32,278 bases of DNA from Klebsiella pneumoniae (GCA_945865755.1 CAMBFS010000024.1:1-32278), one strand, 5' to 3'. Positions 1 to 8,837 are shown, counted from the first letter of the stretch. Made by a program: numbers and translations. The notes: generated from the sequence alone by a model not told the origin.

Positions 1-102
1 CACTTCCCCTTCCAGCAGTTCGCTGAGCCCCGTCGCGGTGGTGGCCCCAAAGGACGCCAGCAAGTAATCGGAATACAAATCGGCTATCGCTTGTGCTTTC
101 AT
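1..102 (-). CDS. DDE transposase, N-terminal fragment cut by window edge
   Basis: The minus strand reads from an ATG at 102 out of the left edge. The 34 visible residues begin MKAQAIADLYSDYL and continue with SFGATTATGLSELLEG. This resembles the N-terminus of a widespread DDE transposase group (IS4/IS701-like by recollection, subfamily not certain). No catalytic residue is inside the window. It points away from the truncated haloperoxidase, and the element's end must lie between 103 and about 145. That region contains a T-run (117-125) but no inverted repeat that can be paired from one end alone. Transposase is the likely call; the exact IS family is open. Confidence 0.6.
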   Translation of the reverse strand, partial: MKAQAIADLYSDYLLASFGATTATGLSELLEGEV

Positions 103-184
103 ATCGGCGATTCTATACCTTTTTTGTCCCTGGCGCGTAAGGTGAGTTAATATCCAACGTGGCTTAGCTCCTGCGCGGATCAAT

Positions 185-976
185 GTGCTGGATACCACTC
201 CCCGTTATCTGCGTAATGGCCGCGACTTAGCCGAATACGTCCACCGCGATTATCCCTATCAAGCCTTTCTCAATGCCTGTCTGACTCTGTTGGCCATGGG
301 AGCGCCGTTGAAAGGAGACCATCCGTATAAGCGGTCCCTTACGCAAGGCGGCTTTATCACGTTTGGCCCACCGGACGCCCTTGATTGCGTAGCTCGGGTG
401 GCCAGTCCCGCGCTGAAGGCGAGTTGGTACCACAAATGGTTAGTGCATCGGCGGCTGCGACCAGAAGCCTTTGGGGGCCGGGTCCATAACCATATCACGC
501 ACGTTGCTGAGTACCCGCTGCATGCCGACGTGCTCAAGGCGACCGCCCTCAGTGCCGTGTTTCGTGCCACCGGCTCGTATCTGTTACCGCTGGCGTACCC
601 GGAAGGCTGTCCCACCCATCCCGCGTATCCGGCGGGACACGCAGCCATTGCTGGAGCCTGTGCCACAGTACTCAAGGCGTTTTTCAACGAGGCGCATGTG
701 ATTCCAGCACCGGTGGTGGTGAGTCCTGATGGTCTCGCACTCGTGCCGTATAGGGGAGCAGCGCTGACCGTGGGTGGAGAACTCAACAAGCTCGCGTCGA
801 ACATCTCGTTAGGACGTGACGCAGCGGGGGTACATTGGCGTTCGGATAGCATTGAAGGACTCAAGCTGGGTGAAGCCGTGGCAATGCAGGTGCTGACGCA
901 GCTCCGTACTACCTATCCTGAGCATTTTGACGGCTTTCGTCTGACCAGGTTCGACGGCACGAACATAATCGTTTGA
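185..976 (+). CDS. vanadium-dependent haloperoxidase, 5'-truncated fragment
   Basis: The protein matches the vanadate-binding C-terminal half of bromoperoxidase-type haloperoxidases, which oxidise halides with H2O2. Visible motifs are KWLVHRRLRPE (K84, R92), YPAGHA (G151, H152) and GRDAAGVHW (R211, H217). The K+8R and R+6H spacings match algal-type bromoperoxidases. The Ser that normally precedes Gly-His is Ala150. Whole enzymes of this type are usually more than 400 residues; this one has 263. The family-like frame continues upstream of the GTG start (185) to an in-frame stop at 143-145, and no ribosome site is seen. The N-terminal half is therefore missing, most simply because the mobile element at the left edge inserted there. 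It is probably a pseudogene, though an independently folded fragment cannot be excluded. Confidence 0.75.
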   Translation: MLDTTPRYLRNGRDLAEYVHRDYPYQAFLNACLTLLAMGAPLKGDHPYKRSLTQGGFITFGPPDALDCVARVASPALKASWYHKWLVHRRLRPEAFGGRVHNHITHVAEYPLHADVLKATALSAVFRATGSYLLPLAYPEGCPTHPAYPAGHAAIAGACATVLKAFFNEAHVIPAPVVVSPDGLALVPYRGAALTVGGELNKLASNISLGRDAAGVHWRSDSIEGLKLGEAVAMQVLTQLRTTYPEHFDGFRLTRFDGTNIIV

Positions 977-1092
977 CCTGCGTTCCCTCTTGTCTCTCAT
1001 TCCGGCAATCCGCTCTCTACTGCTCCGCGGCTTGCAAAAGCCTGGTGAAACGCTAAAAATTGCTGAAGCTGAATCCGAGAAGGAGCATTACT

Positions 1093-2310
1093 ATGTCTCG
1101 ACGACCGCTCGAAGGAATCCGCGTGACCGACTTTACCTGGGCCTGGGCTGGGCCGTACTGCACGTTGCAAATGGCGCACATGGGCGCGGAAGTGATTCGC
1201 ATTGAGAGTCAGAAGCGCCCGTGTGTCAGCCGGTTGATTCCCTCCTTTGCCGATGACATCCCCGGCCCGAACCGCGCTGGATATTTCAATCAGTACAGCC
1301 AAGGCAAGAAAAGTTTGCAGCTTGACCTCTCGCGTCCAGAAGCACTTGAGGTGACCAAGCAGCTCATCGCGAAAAGTGACATCGTCGTGCAGAACTTTTC
1401 GGCTGGGGCGATTGATCGCATGGGGCTGGGCTACGAAACCCTCAAGCAGATCAAGCCTGACATCATTATGATCTCCATTTGTGGCTACGGGCAGACTGGG
1501 CCAGAGCGACAGTACATGGGCTATGGTCCCGCATCGGTGCCGCTTGCGGGTATCGCGGCGGTGACAGGCTATCGCGATAGTGGCCCAGCCGAAGTGGGCA
1601 TTTCGTATGGTGATCCCAATGCTGGCATTTTTGGCGCGTTCGCGGCGATGGCCGCGCTGACGTACCGACAGCGGACAGGGAAGGGGACTCACGTCGATTT
1701 AGCGTTGTGGGAGGCGCTGCTGGTGCTCATGCCAGAAGCACTGATGGATTATTCGATGAACAAAACCCAACCGGAGCGTGATGGGAATCATGATCGCTGG
1801 ATGTCCCCGCATAATTGCTTCAAGTGCAAAGGCAACGATGACAAGTGGGTTGCGATTGCTTGTGGCAACGACGCGGAATGGCATGCCCTCTGTCAGGCGA
1901 TGGGAAAGCCAGAACTGGCGACCGACAAGCGTTTTATCAACGTGACCGCCCGCAAAGCCAACGAGGATACCCTTGAGGAGATCATTACCAGTTGGACCAA
2001 GGAGCAGGACCGCTGGGATGTGACCGAAACACTGCAAAAAGCCGGAGTGGCGGCGTTTCCGTCGATGAGCAACAAGGACTTGGCGACCAATCCACACTTG
2101 CAAGCCCGTGGGTACTTGGTGCGGAAAGAACATCCTGAGATCGGCACACGTATTCATGCTGGGATTCCGTGGCGGATGTCCAGCTCGCCCTGTGAGGTCC
2201 AAACCGCGGCTCCACTTCGTGGACAACACACCGACTACGTCTTGCGCGAGGTGTTGGGAATGTCCGAGGCGGAAGTGAAAAAACTGCGAGACGGGCAGGT
2301 GCTCTTGTAA
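1093..2310 (+). CDS. CaiB/BaiF-type (class III) CoA-transferase
   Basis: A 405-residue family III CoA-transferase moving CoA between carboxylic acids in the cytoplasm. The start is set at ATG 1093 because AAGGAG lies about 8 bases upstream; an in-frame TTG at 1060 has no such site. The N-terminus (LEGIRVTDFTW.WAGPY) is the family's Rossmann-like opening, and the GISYGDPNAG segment holds the conserved Asp (D174) that forms the aspartyl-CoA intermediate. The central GYGQTGP motif and the C-terminal R.HT.YVL region are also typical. The length is normal for the family. The substrate cannot be read from sequence. The nearest acyl-CoA genes are about 20 kb away, so a shared pathway is only a guess. 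Confidence 0.9.
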   Translation: MSRRPLEGIRVTDFTWAWAGPYCTLQMAHMGAEVIRIESQKRPCVSRLIPSFADDIPGPNRAGYFNQYSQGKKSLQLDLSRPEALEVTKQLIAKSDIVVQNFSAGAIDRMGLGYETLKQIKPDIIMISICGYGQTGPERQYMGYGPASVPLAGIAAVTGYRDSGPAEVGISYGDPNAGIFGAFAAMAALTYRQRTGKGTHVDLALWEALLVLMPEALMDYSMNKTQPERDGNHDRWMSPHNCFKCKGNDDKWVAIACGNDAEWHALCQAMGKPELATDKRFINVTARKANEDTLEEIITSWTKEQDRWDVTETLQKAGVAAFPSMSNKDLATNPHLQARGYLVRKEHPEIGTRIHAGIPWRMSSSPCEVQTAAPLRGQHTDYVLREVLGMSEAEVKKLRDGQVLL

Positions 2311-2312
2311 GA

Positions 2313-2392
2313 AGTAGTCAGCATCCAGTAGTCAGTATTCAGTAGAGAAAAGAGAGCCCATGCAGGCTACTGACTACTGACTACTGGCTACT
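2313..2392. repeat. Inverted AGTAGTC-type heptamer arms (long hairpin)
   Basis: The left arm 2325-2345 and right arm 2367-2387 are 21-bp inverted repeats with one mismatch, built from AGTAGTC/CAGTAG units around a 21-nt loop. It sits directly after the CoA-transferase stop and before the convergent phosphorelay operon, so it could act as a bidirectional terminator. The same arm sequence recurs at 23391-23616 and 31987-32018, which marks it as a dispersed repeat family. Confidence 0.8.
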
Positions 2393-2490
2393 CGTTGAAA
2401 TTCCCCGCCAAATATGAAGCGGTGTGGGAGCTGTGGGGAGAGAAGAAACCCACGACGAAGTAGGACTGTTCCTCCTTCGTGAGTGATGAT

Positions 2491-2528
2491 CTCGGACAAG
2501 TCCAAGACGTGCCTTTGACTTGTCCGAG
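2491..2528. terminator. Perfect 12-bp inverted repeat between convergent genes
   Basis: CTCGGACAAGTC (2491-2502) and GACTTGTCCGAG (2517-2528) pair perfectly around a 14-nt loop, 24 bp beyond the stop of the minus-strand Hpt gene. There is no long T-run, so it is a candidate stem-loop terminator or mRNA-end stabiliser, not a textbook rho-independent site. Confidence 0.45.
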
Positions 2529-2552
2529 ACGTGCGTGCTGGAGACTTGCCCC

Positions 2553-4166
2553 TTAAGCGGCTCCTTGGACCGCGAGATCGCTCAGGGCGGGCGTGAGTCG
2601 AGACAGTGCGGCTTCCAGCTCAATCAGGACTTGGGGGGCATCGGCGATGTCGCCCTCGCGTCCCATCTGTTCGAGTCGACGTGCCGCGTTCTGTGTGTCG
2701 ACGGCGACGAAGTTTCCGACCGATCCCTTTAACGCATGGGCGTAGTAGACAAGGGATTCCACATCTTTGTTCCCAACCGCGATACGGACGTTCTCGATAA
2801 TCTGTGGATATTCTTCCAGGAAGATACCGGCTAGTTCAGCCAGTAAGGCTTCGTCTCCTCCGATATTCGAGAGCGCTTCGGAAAAATTGAAAGGTGGGGA
2901 GGAAGGAGGCCGCGTCCCTGGCGGTGGTGTCCCGGTAACCGACAGTTGGGCGGTTGCCGAGGGAGAGGACTGTGCTTCGCCGTTCGCTTGCGTATCGACG
3001 AGAGTGAACTGGAGAGGAGCTGGGGCGGTGTCGTGGGAGTCGTGGGGAGGTTGCTGATCGAGCGACAATTGAGTTGAGACCGACGGCGTTGTCTGGAGAA
3101 AACTGTCCGCGTGCGTATCGACGAGAGTGAACTGGAGAAGAGCCGAGGCTTGTGCTTGCTCCATTTGGTCGATTTCTTTAAGCGACGGCGTCAAGGCGGA
3201 CGGCGCTTCGCTTTCCGCGACGGGATCGACAGCCTGCGCATGAGTCGTCAGGAATCCCGACATTGTCAATGCTCCGCTTTGTGGCCTCTCATACGCGGGG
3301 GCCGGGGAGGTGTCGGCTGCTTGATCAAGCTGGAGTTGCGATTCCTCTCGCGGTTGCACCATTGCAGGGGGTGTTTCCGCATCGTGCCCCGCGGGAGGTT
3401 GCTGGCGATGTCTGAGGCTCCGATAGATCACGAGAAGGCTTGTCTCTTGATTCGCCTCATCGCGGACGACACTGCTACATCCCTCGGCCCAGAGTCCCGT
3501 GCCGTCGCTGTGGACGAATTCAAGATTGATGATCGAAGGTGCCGTTGGGGTCTTGAGGAGTTGAGCGAAGTGTTCCTCAACTCGCGGTACGGAGGGGAGG
3601 GCTAACAGATTGTTGAGGGGATGCCCGACCATTTCTTGCCGCGTCCACCCAAACATCTCTTCCGCCCCACGATTGACCGAGGTAATTTCTCCTTCCACGT
3701 TCAGTGTGAGAATGGCATCCTTGGCATTGTCGAGGAGCGTGGTGATGCTCGTTTCGCGCGCGCGGGACTGCGAGAGTTGGTTCTTGACGGAGGTCAGTTC
3801 GTCTTGCAGCGTGGTGATCGCTTTCTGAGATTGCGCGGGTGCACTGACGGCGGGGGCGGCGATCGTTCCCTGCATCCCTGGCGGCTGAGCGACAGGAGTC
3901 CTAGTGACCGTGGGCTTCTTCTTGGGAACAAGGGTCAGCATGGCCACGGGAACGAGCAGCAACAGCCAATGCAACGGCTGATTTTGCAGTACCGTGATGA
4001 TGCTTTCCAGCGAAAAGGAAAGACCCTGGCCCAGGATGTCAAGCACCAAGGCCGCGAGGGGAAAACTACATCCTAGTGCGAGGGGCATCCATGCGCCGTT
4101 GTCAGCGGAGGGGCGTACCGGAGCCGGGGGACGTTTGGCTGGCGGGGTTTGTCGTTTAGTTGGCAC
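2553..4166 (-). CDS. membrane-anchored PAS-Hpt phosphotransfer protein
   Basis: 537 residues from a GTG start with AAGGAG nine bases upstream. Order: basic/proline-rich N-terminus; two predicted membrane helices around residues 28-50 and 68-82; a coiled-coil-like stretch near 115-140; a PAS domain around 140-255 (LLDNAKDAILTLN, MFGWTRQEMVG); a long Pro/Gln/Ser-rich linker; and a C-terminal Hpt domain with the HxxKG motif (H477, K480, G481). The linker holds two copies of a roughly 41-residue unit starting LQFTLVDT; 2989-3020 and 3112-3143 are near-identical DNA. There is no kinase or receiver domain, so it should take a phosphate from a hybrid kinase and pass it on. It is the last gene of the 7937-2553 operon, 18 bp after the membrane receiver gene, and shares that protein's anchor (LALGCS.PLAA..LDI.GQGL). 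Confidence 0.85.
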   Translation of the reverse strand: MPTKRQTPPAKRPPAPVRPSADNGAWMPLALGCSFPLAALVLDILGQGLSFSLESIITVLQNQPLHWLLLLVPVAMLTLVPKKKPTVTRTPVAQPPGMQGTIAAPAVSAPAQSQKAITTLQDELTSVKNQLSQSRARETSITTLLDNAKDAILTLNVEGEITSVNRGAEEMFGWTRQEMVGHPLNNLLALPSVPRVEEHFAQLLKTPTAPSIINLEFVHSDGTGLWAEGCSSVVRDEANQETSLLVIYRSLRHRQQPPAGHDAETPPAMVQPREESQLQLDQAADTSPAPAYERPQSGALTMSGFLTTHAQAVDPVAESEAPSALTPSLKEIDQMEQAQASALLQFTLVDTHADSFLQTTPSVSTQLSLDQQPPHDSHDTAPAPLQFTLVDTQANGEAQSSPSATAQLSVTGTPPPGTRPPSSPPFNFSEALSNIGGDEALLAELAGIFLEEYPQIIENVRIAVGNKDVESLVYYAHALKGSVGNFVAVDTQNAARRLEQMGREGDIADAPQVLIELEAALSRLTPALSDLAVQGAA

Positions 4167-4184
4167 GATCGGGTTCTCCTTATC

Positions 4185-4973
4185 TTAGAGTGATATTTCT
4201 TGACCTAACGGCTGTAGTGAGGGATCGAGCGGAGGGAGACCTCCCCACTTCTCCAACATCGCCCGAAGAGTGTGCTGGGTGATGGGCTTGCTTAGATAAT
4301 CATCCATGCCGGCGGCGAGACACCGTTCCCTGTCGCCGGCCGCTACATGTGCTGTCAAAGCGATGATGGGGGTGTGCCTTCCCTGTCGCTTTTCCGTGAG
4401 CCGGATCTCTGCGGTGGCTTGAAAGCCGTCCATGCCTGGCATCTGACAGTCCATGAACACTAAGGCATAGGATGTGAGCGAGAGTGCTTCCACGGCCTCG
4501 TTGCCAGTGCCAACGACCTTGACGTCGTAACCGAGTTTGAGCAGAAGTCTGGAGATGAGTTTCTGATTCACTGGATTATCTTCAGCGAGGAGGATGCCCG
4601 AGGGCAAGCTAACTGGAACGGAAGGACTGGCCTCTGGTTCGTCCTGAGAGGAAGCAGTGCCGAACCACTTTGCCGTCAAAGTATGAAGCAGGGCGGCGAT
4701 GCGTGTCGGTATGGCGGGCTGGCGTCCAGAAACAACGAAGAACAAGAGAACAAGCGGGATAAGGTCAAGCAGCCAATGGAGCGGGCGAGCCCACTGGACC
4801 ACGATAATGCTTGCCAGCGAGAAAGGAAGGCCCTGTCCGAAGATATCGAGAATCGTCGCGGCGAGAGGCACACTACACCCTAAAGCCAAGGGCAACAGCG
4901 CCTCGCGCCCGAGGAAGGGCCACGCGCGTGCTGAAGGATCTTTGGGAGATGTGGGTTGTTGTTCTGTTGTCAT
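4185..4973 (-). CDS. membrane-anchored single-receiver response regulator
   Basis: 262 residues, ATG preceded by a strong CAGGAGGG site. Residues 25-82 form the same two-helix anchor as the downstream Hpt protein, ending in the PLHWLLDLIPLV segment often found ahead of bacterial hybrid kinases. Residues about 125-243 are a complete receiver: acidic pair E131/D132, phosphoacceptor D175 (FMDCQMPGMDG), T207 and K229. There is no output domain after the receiver, only a 20-residue tail. A membrane-tethered receiver without output suits an intermediate or phosphate sink in a relay. It lies 39 bp downstream of the hybrid kinase and 18 bp upstream of the Hpt gene, so co-transcription is likely. Confidence 0.88.
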   Translation of the reverse strand: MTTEQQPTSPKDPSARAWPFLGREALLPLALGCSVPLAATILDIFGQGLPFSLASIIVVQWARPLHWLLDLIPLVLLFFVVSGRQPAIPTRIAALLHTLTAKWFGTASSQDEPEASPSVPVSLPSGILLAEDNPVNQKLISRLLLKLGYDVKVVGTGNEAVEALSLTSYALVFMDCQMPGMDGFQATAEIRLTEKRQGRHTPIIALTAHVAAGDRERCLAAGMDDYLSKPITQHTLRAMLEKWGGLPPLDPSLQPLGQEISL

Positions 4974-5012
4974 GGTGAATCCCTCCTGGGGGGGTAGTGT
5001 CCACTCTTCGCG

Positions 5013-7937
5013 CTATTTGCGAGCCGCGAGGAAGTGGGGTGGTGGTGTCTCGAGTTGCGGAACGAGAGCTATCTCTTGAGTCTCTTGCACAGACGGTACG
5101 TCCGCCGTGCTCACGAACGGTTTGCAGCCCCATTTCTCCAAGGTGCTCTGTAAGACCTCGCGGTCAATCGGCTTCGTCACGTAATCATCCATACCGGCGG
5201 CCAAGCAGCGCTCGCGGTCGCCGGTAATGGCATGCGCGGTGAGCGCCACGATCGTGGTATGGGTACCACGTCGCCTGTCCTGAGTACGGATGTGGGCCGT
5301 GGCTTCAAATCCATCCATCTCCGGCATTTGACAATCCATCAGGACCAACCGATAGGAGCGGTGAGCGAGCGCTTCGAGGGCCGCGCGTCCGGTTTTGACG
5401 ACATCGACGTCGTATCCCATTTTACCCAACAGGCGGAGCGCTAGCTTTTGGTTGACCAGATTGTCTTCCGCTAATAGGAGGCGTGCGGGCTGCTCAGTGG
5501 GCACGGCGGATTGGTCCGGAGCAGTGGGGATAAGCGGGAGGTGAGGGATGTCTATGATGACAGCATCCTCGGTAAGCCGGGGGATCTGAGCCGGGACCCA
5601 CTTTTCTAGCATCTCTTTGAGATGGTCCGCATTCACTGGCTTTGGAATGTACGCATCCATCCCGGCGCGGAGGCAGCGGTCTCGGTCTTTCTCCAAAGTA
5701 TAGGCGGTGACCGCGATGATGGGCGTGTGCTTGTTCATTTTGTGGTCGCGCGCGCGGATGAGCGCGGTTGCTTCAAACCCATCCATTTCCGGCATCTGGC
5801 AGTCCATGAGGACTACAGTGTACGGATATCGTTCTATTGCTTCGACCGCTTCCCGGCCATTGTTGGCGACGTCACTATGGTAACCCAATCGTTCGAGCAA
5901 TCGCACCGTCAACTTTTGGTTGACGGGATTATCTTCCGCCACCAAAATTTTCACGGGGGCGGCAATCTCGGTCAAGGTGTGTCGGGTAATAAGCGGGTGG
6001 GAGAGGGCGGGTTTCTGCTCTGGTTGACTGGCGAGGAGACACAAACACTCAAAGAGCTGCGATTGGCGGACCGGTTTCGTCAGATAAGCTTGGATTCCCG
6101 CCTCGCGCGCCCGTGCGCCATCACCCCGTTGCCCGACTGAAGTCAGAAAGACCAACCGCATGTGGTTCCATTCCGGATGGGAGCGAATGGACCGGGCGAG
6201 CGTTAAGCCATCCATTTCCGCCATCTGCCAGTCAAGGACCCCGATATCGAAGGAACGATGCTCTCGCCGAGCGGTGTCCAAGATATCGAGTGCGCGGACT
6301 CCATTGTCCGCGAGTTTGACCTCCATTCCCCACGAGGTCAGTTGATGCCGCAGAATCGCTTGATTCGTCTGATTGTCATCGACAATTAACGCCCGCAATC
6401 CGTGTAAATGCGTGCGGGTGGGGGTGAGCGGTGCGAACGCGGATGCGCGTTTTTCGAGCCGTGCCGTGAACCAGAAGGTGCTGCCTTTTCCCACTTCACT
6501 GTTGACGCCAACCTCACCGCCCATGAGCTCCGCCAGCTTTTTATTCATGGCGAGGCCGAGCCCCGTGCCGCCATACTTACGGGTCCAGGACCCATCGACT
6601 TGTGAAAACGAGCGAAACAACCGGTCCATGCGGTCCGCCGGAATGCCGATGCCGGTGTCAGTCACCTCGAAACGGAGTAGGGCCTGGGTTGAGTTCTCCT
6701 CGGCGACAGACACGCGGATCGCCACCTCCCCTGCTTCCGTGAACTTGATCGCGTTATCGATAAAATTGATGAGAATCTGCCGTATTCGTTCGGGATCACC
6801 ATGAAGCACGGCGGGTACATTGTGAAAGGTGAGCAGTGTCAACTCGATCTTCTTGTCCGCGAGGGTCGTGGTGAAAAGCTCGGTGACGCTTTGGAGCGTC
6901 GAGTGCAAATTGAAATCCAGGAACTCAAGGTCGAGTTTCCCCGCTTCAATTTTTGAGAAGTCGAGAATGGTGTTGAGAATCCCCAACAAGGAGTGCGCAC
7001 AGCCTTTGACCGTCAGCGCGAGGTCCTTCTGTTCCTCGGTCATGGAGGTGTCGAGCAGGATATCCGTCATGCCGATAATGCCATTCATCGGCGTACGAAT
7101 TTCGTGACTTATGTTCGCCAAAAAATCAGATTTGATTTGTTCCGCCGCTTCCGCTGCTTCTTTGGAGAGGCGTAAGGGCTCGGCTTGTTTTCGTTCTGGG
7201 AGGTTGCGGAGAGTCGCAAGCCTTGCCGGGTGCCCTTCCCAGATGATGCCAGTGAGCCGCATGTCCGCGATGAGAGGCATTCCAGAAGACTGCGGTACCG
7301 CGACTTCTTGGCGTTCTCCTACCGTGAAGCTGAAAGGCGGTACCGTGTTGAGCAGTGCGCGAACGGGCTGTTGGAGTAACGTTTCGGCGGCGGGATTGAC
7401 ATAGCGAACACGGTTCTCATTATCGATAACGAGCAGTGCGTCGGGGGTATGGTCCAAGAGCATCCGATAGGGACTAGCCGCCATCGCTCCCTCATGGGTC
7501 CACTCCTCTTCACGTGCTGGGACTTCTTTGGCGAAGGTGGGCTGCGAGTCGAAAGGGGAAGTCTGGCTCGCCAACACATATTTGAGCCGCGACAAAAGAA
7601 ATTTTTCCGTATACGGATGAGTGAGAACGCCATTCGCTCCGCTCTGGAGGGCCTCGTGGTCTCCCCGTGAACCGGCGTTGGGGATCATAAGAAGGACTGG
7701 CACCGTCTTAAGGGATGGATCATTCTTGATCGTTTGGCAAAGCTGATATCCAGACATGTCCGGGAGTGTCACACTGCTCAAGACAATGGACGGAAGCTCT
7801 TGTTGGAGCGCTTCAAGGGCAGCCGCGCCGGTGGCGACCCAGATACCGCGAAAATTGTGGTGCTCCAACATCGTCTGGAGTTGCGTGGCTTGGAGCTGAT
7901 TCTCCTCGGCGATCAGAATCTCGGCGGAAAAGTGCAT
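5013..7937 (-). CDS. soluble hybrid histidine kinase: pseudo-REC/PAS/HisKA/HATPase/REC x3
   Basis: 974 residues with no membrane helix. Order: degenerate receiver 5-122; PAS about 155-245; HisKA with H278 ([12 protein letters not shown]); HATPase about 375-495 with N394, DTGIGIP and GGTGLGL; then three receivers with phosphoacceptors D569 (VLDWQMAEMDG), D712 and D868 (both [10 protein letters not shown]). In the first receiver the phosphoacceptor position is Ser55 and the usual Lys before Pro is His107, so it probably senses or docks without being phosphorylated. ATG 7937 follows TAAGGAAC. It heads an operon with the membrane receiver and PAS-Hpt genes. Together these give a full His-Asp-His-Asp set, but no DNA-binding, cyclase or other output domain is encoded here. 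Confidence 0.92.
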   Translation of the reverse strand: MHFSAEILIAEENQLQATQLQTMLEHHNFRGIWVATGAAALEALQQELPSIVLSSVTLPDMSGYQLCQTIKNDPSLKTVPVLLMIPNAGSRGDHEALQSGANGVLTHPYTEKFLLSRLKYVLASQTSPFDSQPTFAKEVPAREEEWTHEGAMAASPYRMLLDHTPDALLVIDNENRVRYVNPAAETLLQQPVRALLNTVPPFSFTVGERQEVAVPQSSGMPLIADMRLTGIIWEGHPARLATLRNLPERKQAEPLRLSKEAAEAAEQIKSDFLANISHEIRTPMNGIIGMTDILLDTSMTEEQKDLALTVKGCAHSLLGILNTILDFSKIEAGKLDLEFLDFNLHSTLQSVTELFTTTLADKKIELTLLTFHNVPAVLHGDPERIRQILINFIDNAIKFTEAGEVAIRVSVAEENSTQALLRFEVTDTGIGIPADRMDRLFRSFSQVDGSWTRKYGGTGLGLAMNKKLAELMGGEVGVNSEVGKGSTFWFTARLEKRASAFAPLTPTRTHLHGLRALIVDDNQTNQAILRHQLTSWGMEVKLADNGVRALDILDTARREHRSFDIGVLDWQMAEMDGLTLARSIRSHPEWNHMRLVFLTSVGQRGDGARAREAGIQAYLTKPVRQSQLFECLCLLASQPEQKPALSHPLITRHTLTEIAAPVKILVAEDNPVNQKLTVRLLERLGYHSDVANNGREAVEAIERYPYTVVLMDCQMPEMDGFEATALIRARDHKMNKHTPIIAVTAYTLEKDRDRCLRAGMDAYIPKPVNADHLKEMLEKWVPAQIPRLTEDAVIIDIPHLPLIPTAPDQSAVPTEQPARLLLAEDNLVNQKLALRLLGKMGYDVDVVKTGRAALEALAHRSYRLVLMDCQMPEMDGFEATAHIRTQDRRRGTHTTIVALTAHAITGDRERCLAAGMDDYVTKPIDREVLQSTLEKWGCKPFVSTADVPSVQETQEIALVPQLETPPPHFLAARK

Positions 7938-8231
7938 AAATGTTCCTTACACAAGTAGGTCACAGAGAAAGGGCGTCTCTTCGACCGGAAGATGCGTCAC
8001 GAGCAGGTGATGGAGTCCAAGTCTTACGGGTAGTCGTTGCTGGGCGAGGGACCGTGTGTCGGGGACGTTGAATTTTCCTACTCTTCTCCATTGCTCACTC
8101 GCTACGTAATTATGGCACCCTATCCTAAGTTCTCTACCCTAAATAACGGAATCTCGAAAATTTTCTTTAATGCGCCATGCGGACCGACACGCTTCTTGCG
8201 TGACCTGGCGTGGTGTGGCTAGGATACGGGC
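7938..8231. other. Divergent intergenic region (hybrid kinase / clpP)
   Basis: 294 bp between divergent genes. It must hold the promoters of the phosphorelay operon (minus) and clpP (plus). The 8090-8175 part is clearly more A/T-rich than its surroundings. On the plus strand TTGCGT (8196-8201) and TAGGAT (8220-8225) are 18 bp apart, a loose sigma-70-like pair, but the second box also overlaps the AGGA likely to serve as clpP ribosome site, so the promoter reading is weak. I see no RNA gene here. Confidence 0.35.
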
Positions 8232-8837
8232 ATGAACTTTATTCCTACTATTGTTGAACAGACGGCGCGTGGGGAACGAGCGTATGATCTCTACTCTCGG
8301 TTGTTGCGCGATCGGATTATTTTTCTGGGATCCTCCATTGATGATATCGTGGCCAGTCTGGTCACGGCGCAGCTTTTGTTTCTCGAAGCAGATGATCCAG
8401 AGAAAGACATTTTTCTCTACATTAATTCTCCCGGTGGGTCGGTGACCTCGGGGATGGCGATTTATGACACCATGCAGTACATACGCCCCGATGTCTCAAC
8501 CTTGTGCGTCGGACAAGCGGCGAGTATGGGGGCGTTATTGCTGACGGCTGGCGCCAAAGGCAAGCGACATGCCCTGCCTCATGCGCGCATTATGATCCAT
8601 CAACCGTGGGGTGGTGTGGAAGGGCAAGCCACGGATATCTCCATTCATGCACGAGAGATACTGCGAGTGCGCGAAGAACTCAACCAGATTCTGAGCCATC
8701 ATACCGGGCGACCAATGGAGCAGATCGCGCGTGATACCGAACGCGATAACTTTCTCTCCAGTCAACAAGCAGCCGAATACGGCTTAATTGACCAAGTGAT
8801 TACCCGCCGCAGTGTGACGCTTCAGGTGCAGAAATAG
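8232..8837 (+). CDS. clpP: ATP-dependent Clp protease proteolytic subunit
   Basis: 201 residues, the normal ClpP length. The serine protease triad is intact: S98 (GQAASMGA), H123 (RIMIHQP) and D172 (ERDNFLS). The PGGSVTSG oxyanion loop is present. ClpP forms tetradecameric barrels that degrade proteins unfolded by ClpX or ClpA. The start is ATG 8232 with AGGA seven bases before it. The usual tig upstream and clpX/lon downstream are absent, so this may be a second, stand-alone clpP copy. That would need the rest of the genome to decide. Confidence 0.95.
   Translation: MNFIPTIVEQTARGERAYDLYSRLLRDRIIFLGSSIDDIVASLVTAQLLFLEADDPEKDIFLYINSPGGSVTSGMAIYDTMQYIRPDVSTLCVGQAASMGALLLTAGAKGKRHALPHARIMIHQPWGGVEGQATDISIHAREILRVREELNQILSHHTGRPMEQIARDTERDNFLSSQQAAEYGLIDQVITRRSVTLQVQK

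Noticed and set aside
259-864. Long minus-strand frame opposite the haloperoxidase
   Set aside because: Shadow frame; the plus strand carries the conserved vanadate-binding motifs.
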